Shown here: one piece after another, positions 53,481-64,000 of the stretch | Position numbering within the stretch: position 1 is the stretch's first letter | Layout: every line of letters starts with the position of its first letter | DNA from: Bryoerythrophyllum caledonicum | Taxonomy: Eukaryota; Streptophyta; Bryopsida; Pottiales; Pottiaceae | DNA length: 64,000 nucleotides | Assembly (NCBI GenBank): GCA_963971425.1 | Contig: OZ020524.1 | Coordinates: 1,178,001 to 1,242,000 of the forward strand | Direction of reading: 5' to 3' | Program-made: the position numbers and the translations under genes | Notes under the pieces: model-generated | The model's input: the letters and a program-made list of their open reading frames with translations, nothing else | Told to the model about the DNA's origin: nothing | Database searches by the model: none

Positions 53481-56457
53481 AGAGAAACAAACGGGGACCT
53501 TTACTTCAAAAGGGACCTTTTAATCCAAAATTTTTACACCATTTCTTGTAATTGAAATGTCAACTAAATTTACTTTAGTACACAAAACTAAATTTACTAC
53601 TTTGGATTTATATTTACTAAATATTTACTAAATTTACATTTACTACTTTCTGGCTTCATTTACATTTACTAAATTTTTAGATAATTTGCAATTGACTATT
53701 TGAACTAAATTTTTATTTACTATAGTAGTTTTTCTACTTCTTGTAAATTTGCACATGGAATGTTTGAAAAAATTAGAACGTAGATATGGAACAAATGGAA
53801 AATCCCAAAAACTGGAGAACAAAAAATGTTCATAAGGAGAAATTTCGAAACTAGAACTACAAGATTAACAAATTTTGAAATTTGATTTGAAAGAGACGAG
53901 GAAAAATAAAAGAAACTTTTCAAAACAAAACAAACATAAATATCTCATAAAAATAGAAATTTACATATCATACTCAATACATATTTATTAAATATGCATC
54001 AAATATGCATTGAAAATTTTATTAATATTCAAATACACATTAAATATACATTAAAAATTTACAAGCAATTCATTAAATACTCCTTTCTTATGCAAATATA
54101 CATTAGATATTTTATTCATCCTAGGAAAAATAAATATAAAACTTTTCAAACTTATTAAAAACTATTGAAGTATTCTCTAAATGATCTTTAAATATAATAA
54201 TATACAATAAGTATTCGTTAAATATACATATGTTGAATAAATATTATTCAAACATATTGATATTTCTTACATTTACAAATATTCCTTAAATATTTGTATA
54301 TGTTTTTTTTAATATTCCTAAAAAGATACAAAGATACATTAACTATGCTTGATTCTTTGAAGATGCAATATACATTAAATATTCTTGAAACAATCATTCA
54401 AAAATCATCTATTTTTTCTTTAATATAGAAATATACTTTCAATACTCTTGAAACATTCAATCAAAACTCGTCTGTGCATTTCTAAAATATAGAAACATGC
54501 ATTAAATGTTCTTGAAACATTCATTCTATGACATGACAATGGGGGCTACAAGTACTTGGTAATTTCTTAACAAATAGTGTACAAGGGTAAATACACGATT
54601 TGTATCGTTACACTAAAAGCCATCTTGAGTGTAGTGGCAATGCGTGAAAATCTTTTACTATGGATAAAATGCATTTTTTTGCTACAGACAATAATTGATT
54701 ATGGACAGTATAAAAGAAAATGTATACAACTTACTAGTGTTGAAAATCTCAAATATAGTAGTGTGTTCTTGAAAAAAAATCGGAGTTGCCGGAAGTGCTC
54801 GTAAATCAACGAATTTTAAGAAATAGAATATACACTTTCATTGAAATCCAAATTGATATAGCATGCTAAAGTTCAATTTTATTTTTTTCAAACTACATGG
54901 AGTACTTTGTGCACATTCGAAAAACTAATGTTACAAGTGAATAAAAATCAATGGAGAAATCAATATACATATGTACTTGGAAATGGAGAAATAAATCAAA
55001 CTTTATTTAACTCTAAACAAACCCTTCATATCAAAAAAGAAAAAAAAACATAAAAAGTGGATTTCATTTCTTTATAACACCAAGGGAATTGAAGCAAATG
55101 TACAATATAGGTCTAATTGATTATATTTCATGGTATTGAGTTCAAAACTTAAAAATGTTCTTGTTCACTTAATAAAGAAATTAATGCTATCCATAAATAA
55201 TATTCACATAAGTACAAAGAAGTTTCTTTTTTAAGTGTTGTTGACTGTAATGAACTTTATGGATGATTTTGATAATTTAGAGTACACAATTACAACTTCA
55301 GTTCAATAATAATTTATAATTTATACTTATGCACTAAAATGTATGTATGTGAATATGTATAGTCATGTGCATAACAGGGAAATGGGAACCTAAAGGTGCG
55401 CACTGTGATCAAATTATTTGTCCCTAGGATTGCAAATAGAAAACTGTGCAAAATAATTCAAGAAATAAAGAAACTATGTTTCTCATGAGTTTTATTTAAA
55501 ATAACAAATATGATATTCCATTTGCAAATTCATGCATGAAAATGAAAATGTACTTTGACATTTTTACTATAAAGATACTTGTAAATAATAATATATATAA
55601 ATTGACATGTACAAGCTGATTATTGGTTTTGCCATGGAATCCATTATCAAATATAAATGTTAAACTTACTTACCTTTTCTTGGGAAGCAAAAGTAACAGC
55701 AAAAGAAATTTAAATGCAAGCAAATAATTTGATCATACACCACATAGCAACTTGTAATATCCAAAGCTCCAAATATTTTTGTAAATTACTAATATAAATA
55801 AAACCCTAAACCACGTTCTTAAAAATGAACTATTAAATTCAACTCATATTAGTTAAATGTGTGTCTAAGACACACATACATAGACTCACGCATAAAACAC
55901 ACACACTCACACACACTCACACACATTGAATTTAAGTTGAGAAATGAGAAGAAGAATGGGTTTCAATTAAAGTAAATTTGTCAATTTCTAACTAAAGATT
56001 GCAACATTATTTTTTTAACCAAAGAATGCCACTTCTAAAAGTAACTTATCTAGTACGATGTAAATACTATTTATGGGTAGCATTCGAATAACACCAAGTG
56101 CAATATATTCACCAATGTTGATTCAAATGGAATATATTCACCAATGTGGATTCAAGTGGAATTGAAGTGGATATATATCTTTATACACCAAGTGAATTTG
56201 GATTTCAATTAAAGCGTATATTCCATTTATATTTTATTTTTATTGCGGGCTTTCCCATCAACTCCCAAAACTTTTGCCAAGACACAAGACTATATTTTTG
56301 ATTTTCAACACTAGGTTAAGTTTATTTTATATGGTCCCGAATCTTTTAAAGTTTGTAGTGAAAAAATGCATTTTATCCCACTCAAATATGTTCACAAAAT
56401 CCACAAATAGTCAGCCAAGGATGTAGAAAAACATAATTCTATTCTACATATAATTTT
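53481..56457. other. AT-rich intergenic DNA, no supported gene
   Basis: Very AT rich, with repeated TACATTAAATAT and CTTGAAACATTCATT phrases (about 53990-54530). Short frames (54577-54804) carry no motif. CACACACTCACACACA at ~55895-55925 is a microsatellite. Confidence 0.5.
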
Positions 56458-58000
56458 CTACATAGATAACATGGTGTCTTTAGGTCTTTGCTCCAAAAAC
56501 TTCTTCAAAGTTTGAAGGGCACTACCTACATCTTTAAAGCCTACAACTTCTTCTATTGTATCGTGAGGATTAGCTTCATCAGGATCACTATCTTCGTGTT
56601 CACTACCTTGTTGTTGAGATGGAAGCATTTCAATAAATTTCTTCATCAGTGGGCTGATAAGGATTATTCAAATCAAACTCCATCTCATAATTTAAGTACT
56701 CTTGAACATTCATGTAAGGGGTCTCTGTCTTAGAGGATATCAAACTTAGTTGTTCCAGTACAGCAGGAGCCTCCTCTACCTCTTTCGTGCGCTACTCTTG
56801 AAGGACTTCATTTTCTACATGAACTGAAAGAATTCCGGTGATAGTGTCTTCAACAATTTCGAATTGTTGTTGGCGTCAGTCCATTACGCCAAGCCTTCTC
56901 AACCATGGTCACATCTTGGTACACATCAATTGCCAAACTCTTGCTAGTTGAAATACAATCTATTTGATGTTGAATTAATAACTTCTTGTATTGAGCTTTG
57001 AATGATGCAATGATCCCTACATCCATAGGCTAGAAACGACTAGTTGTATCTGGAGGCAAAAACTCTAATCGTGTCACCTTCAATCTTGAATCTACATTAG
57101 GCACTTGATGTCCAGAAAAAGTATCCACCAACAAAAGTATTTTTTCTATCTGGGCACTTACCATCCTCCTCTCAAAATATAACATAAATTGTTAAAAAAT
57201 TTGTGTTGTCATCCATGCTTTTTTATTAGCATGCCATTGTATACCTAGATTTTCTGGGTTTAGAATGTGCGTGCTTGTAAAAGCTTGAGGCTTCAAATAT
57301 TGATTGATAACCAATGGAGGAAGAATGATGCTTCCATCAGCATTTGCGGTAAGTGCCACAGTGATGTGCTCCTTCTGCTTTTTTTTCCAGATAACCTTTT
57401 CGTATCTAATGTACGATTTGGTTCCAATCTGTAAAAAAGACCAGTTTCATCCTTATTTAAAACATCACTACTCTTGTATTGAGATACAAGTGTTTTGATG
57501 TCTTCCATTTTCTTAAAAAACATCAGATTCAGGAACGTCAGCTGATGTGTCTTCTCCATGACGGGTATGGCCCTTGATATTATATCTCTTCTTGAAATTT
57601 TGCATCCATCCATGAGAAAATTGAAGCTCCTTCTCGTTAGCACCTCTAGGAAGTAATGCGTAAAATCTCTTTGCAGCAGCCACCACAAGGTCATCAGATA
57701 AAACAAATTATTTTCCTGTATTATCGTAAACCAAGTAAAAGTAGCTTCCTCCACTTCTGGGCATTGAGACTTTTGTAAGCGCTTGGAATCACCGAGGTGC
57801 CCAACGTCAAGTCCACTAAAGTGTTCTTTTAGCTTTACTATTCTTCCAATATCCATCTCAGACGCGTTTACTTGAAAGTGTGCATTTGCCCACACAATTA
57901 ATGCTCTATTGGTAATCTTTCCACCACTAGCTAACAGAGTCTCACGATATTGAATAATCTCTTGTACTTGCTCTAACGTGAACTCATGACCCTTTGCCAT
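56458..58000 (-). pseudogene. pogo-like (DDD) transposase, decayed
   Basis: ATG at 58000 starts KGHEFTLEQVQEIIQYRE and the same HTH as fragment A. A frameshift follows after QENN (about 57715), more near 57540. The catalytic triad is spread over broken frames: KDETGLFYRLEPN (first Asp), LLLVDTFSGHQ near 57130-57105 (second Asp), and PMDVGIIASFKAQYKKLL near 57035-56985 (third Asp, as in pogo/Tigger). The acidic C-terminus ending at 56458 includes DVGSALQTLKKFLEQ. It once cut and pasted DNA at TA sites; this copy is dead. Confidence 0.75.
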
Positions 58001-58532
58001 TGCAAACTATAGGAAATTTTCTTGAACAATATATCTTCTATTGATGAATTTGCAATACAAATTAAAACTCTAACAACATATATTCTATGAATGAGTTCAC
58101 AACACAAATAATAATTCTATAGCCTTCAGTCTCTTCTTATAGTCTTTGCCGCCTTGCCTAGTTGCCTTTCATTATTAAGTTAAAAGTACACTTATCTTTT
58201 ACTTTATGAGCTTAAAAATATATGATCTATTAGTTTATGAACTTAAAATACATCTACCTATCAATTTGTTTCTAGAATGGACATCTAGAGTCACTTTGCA
58301 ACAAGAAACTATTACTTCACCTCAAAATTATCTCCCAGCAAGCAATGGTTCTAATGAAAAGTCTTTTTCTGGAAACTTATCATTTACCGAGGTAAAATCA
58401 ACAAAGTTGGGAGCGCGACATTGCATAACACAACACATAACACTTACTAGTCTTAATTTTAAGGAGCGGAAATCTCCTTAACACATATAGAGTTTTAACA
58501 CTTATCGAGGTAAACATAACGAGGTTTGACTG
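56458..58532 (-). mobile_element. pogo/Tigger-like DNA transposon B
   Basis: Right (5') end GAGGTTTGACTG at 58521-58532, i.e. CAGTCAAACCTC read inward, next to TA 58533-58534. The subterminal part (58370-58532) matches that of element A at 29925. The transposase covers 58000-56458. The opposite terminus is not recognised. It lies inside a copy of repeat R. Confidence 0.75.
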
Positions 58533-58534
58533 TA

Positions 58535-59100
58535 CAAGGTCTAAATCTCTTACCATTGTCTTAAGCGTGATGTTTCACATACATTTCCCAACACACCAAG
58601 TTTTAGAGGTAAAAAAGGGGTGTAGCATATTCAAAACAAGTGTGCAAGGAGGGGAGGTTCAAAATTGATATTTCACACATATTTTGGTGAACTACGTATG
58701 TTTTCGAAACATGAAGATCTCTAGGTTTTATGTAGATAGATGAAGTTTTTTTCCCCGTTGCCCGGCAATGTGTGAAAATGTTTGAGTTGGGATAAAATTC
58801 CTTTTTCCACTATAGACAAGAACTATTTTTGAAAATTTCAAGTGAAGAAAATATTTGTTATTTATGTGATAAATCTCAATGTCAATAGAAACTTTTGTCA
58901 AATATTTTGGAGCTGCCCGGAGTCCCCGTTTTTTTACTTTGAGTGGTACTTACATTTAAACCGCAAAACTATTATTTTAAAAAAAAAACCTCCTAGTAGC
59001 TCTTAATAGAGGCAATCTACTGTAAATTTTTCTTTAAAAATTGAATTTTGGTCAAATTTTAGGTACATGCCCGAAATCCAATTTGATCCCGTGGGGACAG
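58535..59100. repeat. Unclassified repeat R, copy 2
   Basis: Inverted match to 26930-27640. The pogo element B ends at 58532, and the R sequence begins directly after, with the pogo insertion falling within R (copy 1 continues past the point GACCTT). It ends near the poly(T) at 59114. Confidence 0.65.
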
Positions 59101-59108
59101 TTGATCAT

Positions 59109-59200
59109 TTAGGGTTTTTTTTTTGTTTTTTTTTGGGTTGGTTTTGTTTGGTTTTTTGTGGACACAAGTAAAGAGAGCCTTTACTGCACACAAAGGAAGG
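59109..59200 (-). mobile_element. SINE-like retroposon, second copy (3' part)
   Basis: Plus strand: T-rich run with G interruptions, then GGACACAAGTAAAGAGAGCC and TTTACTGCACACAAAGG. This matches the 3' end of the SINE at 21456-21581 (GGACACAAGCATAGTGAGCC, then TTTACTGCA). The body beyond 59200 differs. Confidence 0.55.
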
Positions 59201-59892
59201 ATTCCTGCACAGAAAAGGAAGGCATCACTTATCCAATGCATCACTTTTTCAATGCACGCGTCGATTCCAGGCTAGTGGCTTACTGAAATTAGTGCGTATG
59301 TCAAACCCAAAATAGGACATCGGCAGCTAAGAAGTAGGACTGTGGATACCATTTCCCGCCCCCCAAATCCTGGAGCCGTTGGAATAAAGTTTTCCCGCCT
59401 AACGCCACTTTTTGTGCTCTGCTTCGCAGAAGACTACCGGATGCTCATTTTCAGAAGTTCATTTCCTACTCTTGCACCTACTGCATCCTCTTTTTTCTCT
59501 CTGTACTTCGCTCAGTGTCTTCCTTGTTTTGAGAACATTCACAGTAGTCGTCAAAAATATGTCTGAGTTTATCTGAAGTATGTTTGTATTTCTTTTTCAT
59601 TTGCGCATCCGTGTGGAGAGCTCGATTTCCTCTCAAGGGTACATCAACATCAAGAGATTGTTGTCTGAGGCTTAGCTGTGATCATTCGAGGGCTACCCGA
59701 CCCGAGCCCGTAGGCCGTCCGCATCACGGCTGTGTATTCAAAGTATGTGTATTTCTTTCATTGTCGAAATCATTATTGTCGGTGTAGTACTTCTAATGCA
59801 CCGTAGAATTTGTTTGCAATTAAGCTGTGAATGCTCCACCACTACTCATTATCACTGTAGCATAGCACTTTACTATTTTTAGACTAACCATT
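59201..59892. other. Intergenic region before the palindrome array
   Basis: Contains short ORFs 59342-59566 and 59584-59787 with no recognised motif. It could hold a promoter or non-coding exon for the large ORF downstream, but nothing is clear. Confidence 0.35.
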
Positions 59893-60699
59893 TATCCTCA
59901 GGTCGAGGATAAATCAGATTCTTGAAAGTCAGGTGTTGATCAACAAATCCTATGAGTGAGATCCTCGTTACATTTATCCTCGGGTCGAGGATAACACTGA
60001 CTCTTGCTAGTTCGTTGGTTGACCAACGTGACCTATGAGAGGATCCTCATTTCATTTATCCTCGGGTCGAGGATAACACGGACTCTTGCTTGTGCATCAG
60101 TCGACCAACGTGACCTATGAGAGGATCCTCATTTTATTTATCCTCGGATCGAGGATAACTCTCGCTTGTACAACAGTTGATCAACAAATCCTATGAATGA
60201 GATAGTCATCAAATTTATCCTCGGGTCGAGGATAATACGGCCTTTTGCTAGTTCGGGTGTCGATCAACAAATCCTATGAATGATTCCTTATTTAAGGACT
60301 GAATTATTTCTTCGGTTGAGATTAACTTTAGAGTACTTCAAATTATTAGTAGTCGGTCTATTCTCAACCCGAGGATAATCTCATATTATTTATTAAGAAA
60401 TGCCAATCTGAATTTTATCAACTCCTCTTGTATACTTATAAGAAGAAATCGTCTACACTTCATTTTTTCTCGAGTCCGTAATGAACTTTTAATCGTCGAT
60501 GATTGACCTGCTTAATTCTTCTCGTCTTCAATGTATCTTTACGAGTATATAAATGTCTGTTGATATTTTTTAAAACGGCTAGGATGTCGCTGTCTCCATT
60601 GGAACCATACTATTAGTATCCTTGACTCGAGGATAGTGTTTAAATAAATATTCATGTGTATTTCTAATTTCTCTCATTCATATCCTTGAGCCGAGGATA
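59893..60699. repeat. 19-bp palindrome array upstream of large ORF (eight)
   Basis: TATCCTCGGGTCGAGGATA-type copies start at 59893, 59975, 60057, 60139 and 60216 (spacings 82, 82, 82, 77), then at 60359, 60617 and 60681. The DNA between the first five is also repeated (ATCAACAAATCCTATGA, AGGATCCTCATTT), so it is a tandem ~82-bp repeat. Same family as the copies at 48.6-52.4 kb. It lies within 1 kb 5' of the ORF at 60845. Confidence 0.9.
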
Positions 60700-60844
60700 C
60701 TTGGTGGCGTTTTTGGATATTGCCTTTGTGCCTATATGCAGTTGTCCAAATTTATATCGCTTTGGATTTAAGGTGTTTATTATTTTTTATATTTCAATGA
60801 ACTTCATTTATGAACTAAAGCCACGTCAAATTGATATATTGTAG

Positions 60845-63658
60845 ATGGAAGGAGACTCATTTGATGTCAGAGATCGAGCTCCTCCAACCTTGCCTTCCGA
60901 TGTTGCTCCTTGTGAGGGTATTCCTCGCGCTGCCTGGTTTTCAAAGCGCGTTATCCTTCGAAACATATCAGGGAATAACGTCGGAATCGGACTATGTCAG
61001 AGTGTTGATTCCAGTTTAATTCCTGAAACTGGAGGCCGGCCATTTGGAGATGACCATGTCGCGATTCTTATTGTTGAATCCTTAAATGAGGATGATATTC
61101 CCTTGAATTGGATGTTTGCTCTCCGAGCATGGCCAATTCGACATGTCTTTCTTCGTAATGTGAGTTTGTACGACCAAGAGCAAACTAGCATTTACAATGC
61201 CGCTCTGAAGGTATTCCGTCGGGGTCCAAGAATTGGTCTTCGACAGTATGAGAGTAATCGGTCGAGACGAGTGCTGCCTTCCCCACCAAAGAAGGAAGTA
61301 CTCCTTTCTGCACAATCAATCAACCTTGTTGCGAGCGTTGTTTGTTGTCCAAGAAATTGTAAGCAACGCTTTCCGCGGAGTTTGATTTTTGTACTTCGAA
61401 CACAAGTTCACAATGACATTGGAGGTGTATACTTTCGGAAACATGTTTTGCTTGATGTGCATAGGCAAATGCATATTGACTCCAATGGCAACCATGTGGT
61501 GACGCTCGATGGAATTGATGTATGCCAAGATGCATGGTGTACAATCATGGGGGTTAGCCGAGCCACATTCTACCGATACAAAAGTGATGCCAAGGATGAA
61601 GTGCGAGCGATGGCACATGGCAATTCTGGGACTAAGAAGCCTCGCATCCATACTCTCCAAGCAATTGCTACATTGCACGACCTACTTGACGATGCTGCTG
61701 ATAGTAGTCCTAACAAGACTACTACACTTGGCACTAGGGAGAAGGTTGTTTCGAAACATCTTCCCTCCTCTTTTCAATGGAGTGCAGTGTTGCCCAAAGT
61801 GAATGAGGTGAATTCAAGATTTGGCCTCAAACCAATATCTTTGTCTGGTCTTAGCCAAATTCGGAGCTCTGAATTTGAACATTTTTCCACTAAGAAGCCA
61901 GGTGACAACTTTGCTCGCTGCAGTAGATGCGACCAATTGAAGCAATTGAAGAAGGCTAGTACACGAGGGTCGTCTGCATTCAATACGTGGGATACCAAAT
62001 TGAAGTTGCATCACGCCTCCCAACAGACTCATCGTATTTTATATTATGGGAACCGGAAGAACTCGGAGGATAGACGTGATGACGTTGTTTGCATCATCCA
62101 TGATAAAATGGATCACATCAAAACAGCATCTCCCCATTTTTCTCACAAGAATAAGGCGACGGAGTCCTTCATGAAACTCCCTGTAGCTGTGACTGGAATG
62201 ATTGCTCATGGACATGGAGATGTCCGTTATGCGCATTATAGTCTTGACATCTTCCCCACCGACTCGAATCACACTGTTGGATCCATTGCTAAGTTGCTTC
62301 GGGACTTAGAAAGTCCACCGACGTATTCTTCTCGTGAATTATTTGCAAAAGGGAGAGCTTCTCCACTGTCTGAGGCTGTGCTTGCTAATGCCAATAAGTG
62401 CCTTGGATCCCTTGCGGCTCCACCGGTTGAACCTGTTCCTGCAAGGCACTTACCACCAATTCTACAAATGCAATTGGATAATGCCACAGGAGACAATAAG
62501 AATAGATTTGTGTTTGCTTTCTTCTCCCTACTTGTTCATTTGGATATTTTCCGAGAAGTACACGTGAACTTCTTACTTGTTGGTCATACTCACGAGGATA
62601 TTGATGCAATGTTTGGAAGATGGAGTACCAAACTTAAGTCAAATAGCTATCCAACGATTCCACTCTTGATGAAGTCATTCATGGATGTTGAAGAAAAGCC
62701 AGTTATTCCACATCTTATTGAAGAGGTGCCCGACTTCAAGGGCTTTCTTAACGGATATTTGTGCATCGGCAATGAGGCCCTCACAGGTCATATAAAGGGC
62801 CAGCAGTTCAAATTTTACAAGGATTCTGATGGTTTGCCAAAGATGCAGTACAAAATTCTTAGTACAGACAGGGATTGGTTGCCCGAGGAGAATGGAGGAA
62901 TTCAGTTGTGGAAAATGACGGCAGATGGTAGACCAATATTGCCTCATGGGCAGCCACTTCCTCTTAATCCGCGACGTCATGAGAATTATGACAAGGTTAT
63001 GAAGGCTATTTCTAGATTTCTAAGTCTTTGGAAATCCATGGCAAATGAGGATATCTCAGGTGAATACATGAGGAAGAATGAGCATATGATGTATTATTGG
63101 AGAGGTGTAAAGGCTGCTCTTGAGGTGCCATTGGAACAATCGACTTCTCTACGAGAGGGATTTTGGCCTCTATCTAGATATGCTCCATCTATGGTGGATG
63201 AGTACGATATAGATGGTACATTGAGGGAGGAGTATGCCGAAGACCCTTCATTCATTGGACAACGACGTCATTGTCCGTCTCCATCGTTTCGGGTTGGTAG
63301 AGATGTATATGAGGGCTATGTACTTGCGGTGCGTTCAGCTGATGGGGATTTGCGCCCATTTTGGATCGCCTTGGCATTGACTAATCCACATCCAGATCGT
63401 GAACATTCTCATGAGATTAAAGTGCAATACTACAAACCTGCATCTCAACGTCATGTGGACTTAGAAACGTACCAAGGGTGGGATTCTAGTAATGGGAACA
63501 ATTGGATAGAAGAATCTGAATCTGAACCAATCTGGTTATATACAGATTGCATTGTAACAGCTTGGAAGCTTAGGTTCCGTGGGAACACTAGTTCTTCGAG
63601 GCTCAAAATTCCAAAATCACAGGTAGAAATAATCAAGGCATCTTTAGCTGAATATTAG
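60845..63658 (+). CDS. DUF7869-like / transposase-like large ORF
   Basis: An intact single-exon frame of 937 codons, ATG 60845, TAG 63656-63658. The N-terminal ~200 residues are unknown. Around residues 215-240 DAWCTIMGVSRATFYRY resembles a helix-turn-helix; FARCSRCDQL (near 358) gives a CxxC pair. The middle holds CIIHDKMDH, then LQLDNATGDNKNRFVF and GHTHEDIDAMFGRW. I associate the last two with DUF7869, a family common in eukaryotic genomes and often repeated. The three acidic patches could be an RNase H-fold DDE/D triad, making it a candidate transposase; that is inference. The C-terminus is unknown. The 19-bp palindrome array 5' of it links it with the gene at 46975-51652. Being undamaged among decayed elements, it may be recently active. 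Confidence 0.7.
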   Translation: MEGDSFDVRDRAPPTLPSDVAPCEGIPRAAWFSKRVILRNISGNNVGIGLCQSVDSSLIPETGGRPFGDDHVAILIVESLNEDDIPLNWMFALRAWPIRHVFLRNVSLYDQEQTSIYNAALKVFRRGPRIGLRQYESNRSRRVLPSPPKKEVLLSAQSINLVASVVCCPRNCKQRFPRSLIFVLRTQVHNDIGGVYFRKHVLLDVHRQMHIDSNGNHVVTLDGIDVCQDAWCTIMGVSRATFYRYKSDAKDEVRAMAHGNSGTKKPRIHTLQAIATLHDLLDDAADSSPNKTTTLGTREKVVSKHLPSSFQWSAVLPKVNEVNSRFGLKPISLSGLSQIRSSEFEHFSTKKPGDNFARCSRCDQLKQLKKASTRGSSAFNTWDTKLKLHHASQQTHRILYYGNRKNSEDRRDDVVCIIHDKMDHIKTASPHFSHKNKATESFMKLPVAVTGMIAHGHGDVRYAHYSLDIFPTDSNHTVGSIAKLLRDLESPPTYSSRELFAKGRASPLSEAVLANANKCLGSLAAPPVEPVPARHLPPILQMQLDNATGDNKNRFVFAFFSLLVHLDIFREVHVNFLLVGHTHEDIDAMFGRWSTKLKSNSYPTIPLLMKSFMDVEEKPVIPHLIEEVPDFKGFLNGYLCIGNEALTGHIKGQQFKFYKDSDGLPKMQYKILSTDRDWLPEENGGIQLWKMTADGRPILPHGQPLPLNPRRHENYDKVMKAISRFLSLWKSMANEDISGEYMRKNEHMMYYWRGVKAALEVPLEQSTSLREGFWPLSRYAPSMVDEYDIDGTLREEYAEDPSFIGQRRHCPSPSFRVGRDVYEGYVLAVRSADGDLRPFWIALALTNPHPDREHSHEIKVQYYKPASQRHVDLETYQGWDSSNGNNWIEESESEPIWLYTDCIVTAWKLRFRGNTSSSRLKIPKSQVEIIKASLAEY

Positions 63659-64000
63659 ATTTCAACAAGTTTTTTGTTTTTTATGGCAACAGTTATCCTA
63701 GTCATTCGAAATAGGTAGGGGTGCATGTTCTCATTTAAACTTGTGTTGTGTCGGACTAGATATTGTACTAAGTATGTACTGAACATGGAGGTCTGTCGTG
63801 GAATTGAGACTTTGAATGTTCGCGTAGCATATTTGTAGACAAAATTAGATTAGAATTTGTAGTTTAATATAGTGATGTATTGTGTTGCTTCAATATCATT
63901 AAACGTTGCCGTTTGTTTATAAAGTTATTGATGGATAAATTGTGGTTCACATTGTGTGTTTGATTAATTGTGCATTTATCTTTGATGCATGGATACTTTC
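63659..64000. other. 3' flank of the large ORF
   Basis: AT-rich, UTR-like, with no palindrome copies or other features seen before the window ends. Confidence 0.4.

Noticed and set aside
59893-60234. Palindromic repeats at regular spacing, CRISPR-like
   Set aside because: The spacers are themselves repeated, there are no cas genes, and the DNA is eukaryotic. It is a tandem 82-bp repeat.
1-64000. Bacterial or organellar origin of the window
   Set aside because: Spliceosomal introns, LTR, LINE, CACTA and pogo elements and long non-coding AT-rich tracts all point to nuclear plant DNA.

Overview
The window looks like nuclear DNA of a streptophyte plant: a land plant, or a charophyte-grade alga. 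The signs are a CACTA transposon end of the CACTACAAGAAAA type, a short TTTAGGG-type telomere-like tract, plant-type patatin phospholipase genes, introns with GTAAGT/AG borders, and Copia, Gypsy, LINE, pogo and SINE elements nested in one another. No prokaryotic features, rRNA genes or convincing tRNA genes are seen. I cannot name the species. A 200-base run of N (14809-15008) marks an assembly gap.

Layout. 1-3.53 kb: an open reading frame cut by the window edge, a small ORF, and non-coding DNA full of ATTGG/CCAAT words. 3.53-5.83 kb: the 3' part of a CACTA element with a three-exon accessory gene and TGACTA/TAGTCA subterminal repeats. 5.88-7.28 kb: a decayed Ty3/Gypsy integrase with a PHD finger (minus strand). 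7.29-15.17 kb: a segment bounded by hAT-like inverted ends (CAGGGTTGTCTAT) holding a protein kinase gene, a RING-H2/coiled-coil gene and three GC-rich AGTCCGCGGACT arrays, but no recognisable transposase. 15.17-19.45 kb: a 5'-truncated, decayed Copia element with its 3' LTR. 19.45-21.7 kb: nested inverted repeats, a 168-bp-arm hairpin and a SINE. 22.15-23.39 kb: an intact single-exon patatin-like gene. 24.15-26.83 kb (minus): a multi-exon patatin-like pseudogene that has lost its catalytic-serine exon and carries a solo Copia LTR inside an exon. 26.9-31 kb: AT-rich repeats and a truncated pogo element. 30.9-32.8 kb and 45.3-47.05 kb: two inverted copies of a ~1.75 kb sequence that is the 3' flank of the gene at 46.98-51.65 kb. 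35.2-42.3 kb: a LINE with extreme strand composition bias. 43.17-44.99 kb (minus): an FCP1/HAD-like phosphatase pseudogene. 46.98-51.65 kb (minus): a three-exon gene with a ParB-like NGQHS segment and a methyltransferase-like segment, carrying four in-frame stops. 52.4-59.9 kb: mostly AT-rich DNA with a second pogo element. 60.85-63.66 kb: an intact 937-codon ORF resembling DUF7869/transposase-like proteins.

The main pattern is that four regions each carry their own palindromic key word, repeated many times: CCAATTGG, TGACTA..TAGTCA, AGTCCGCGGACT and TATCCTCGACTCGAGGATA. The second is plainly the subterminal repeat set of a CACTA element. By analogy the others may be binding-site arrays of three further, possibly undescribed, large DNA elements. 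The strongest candidate is the 19-bp palindrome family, because the same word surrounds both the ParB/methyltransferase-like gene (introns and 5' flank, not exons) and the DUF7869-like gene (5' flank, partly with an exact 82-bp period). The kinase plus RING pair between hAT-like ends is the second candidate. Family names come from recognition of motifs only; no database search was possible.
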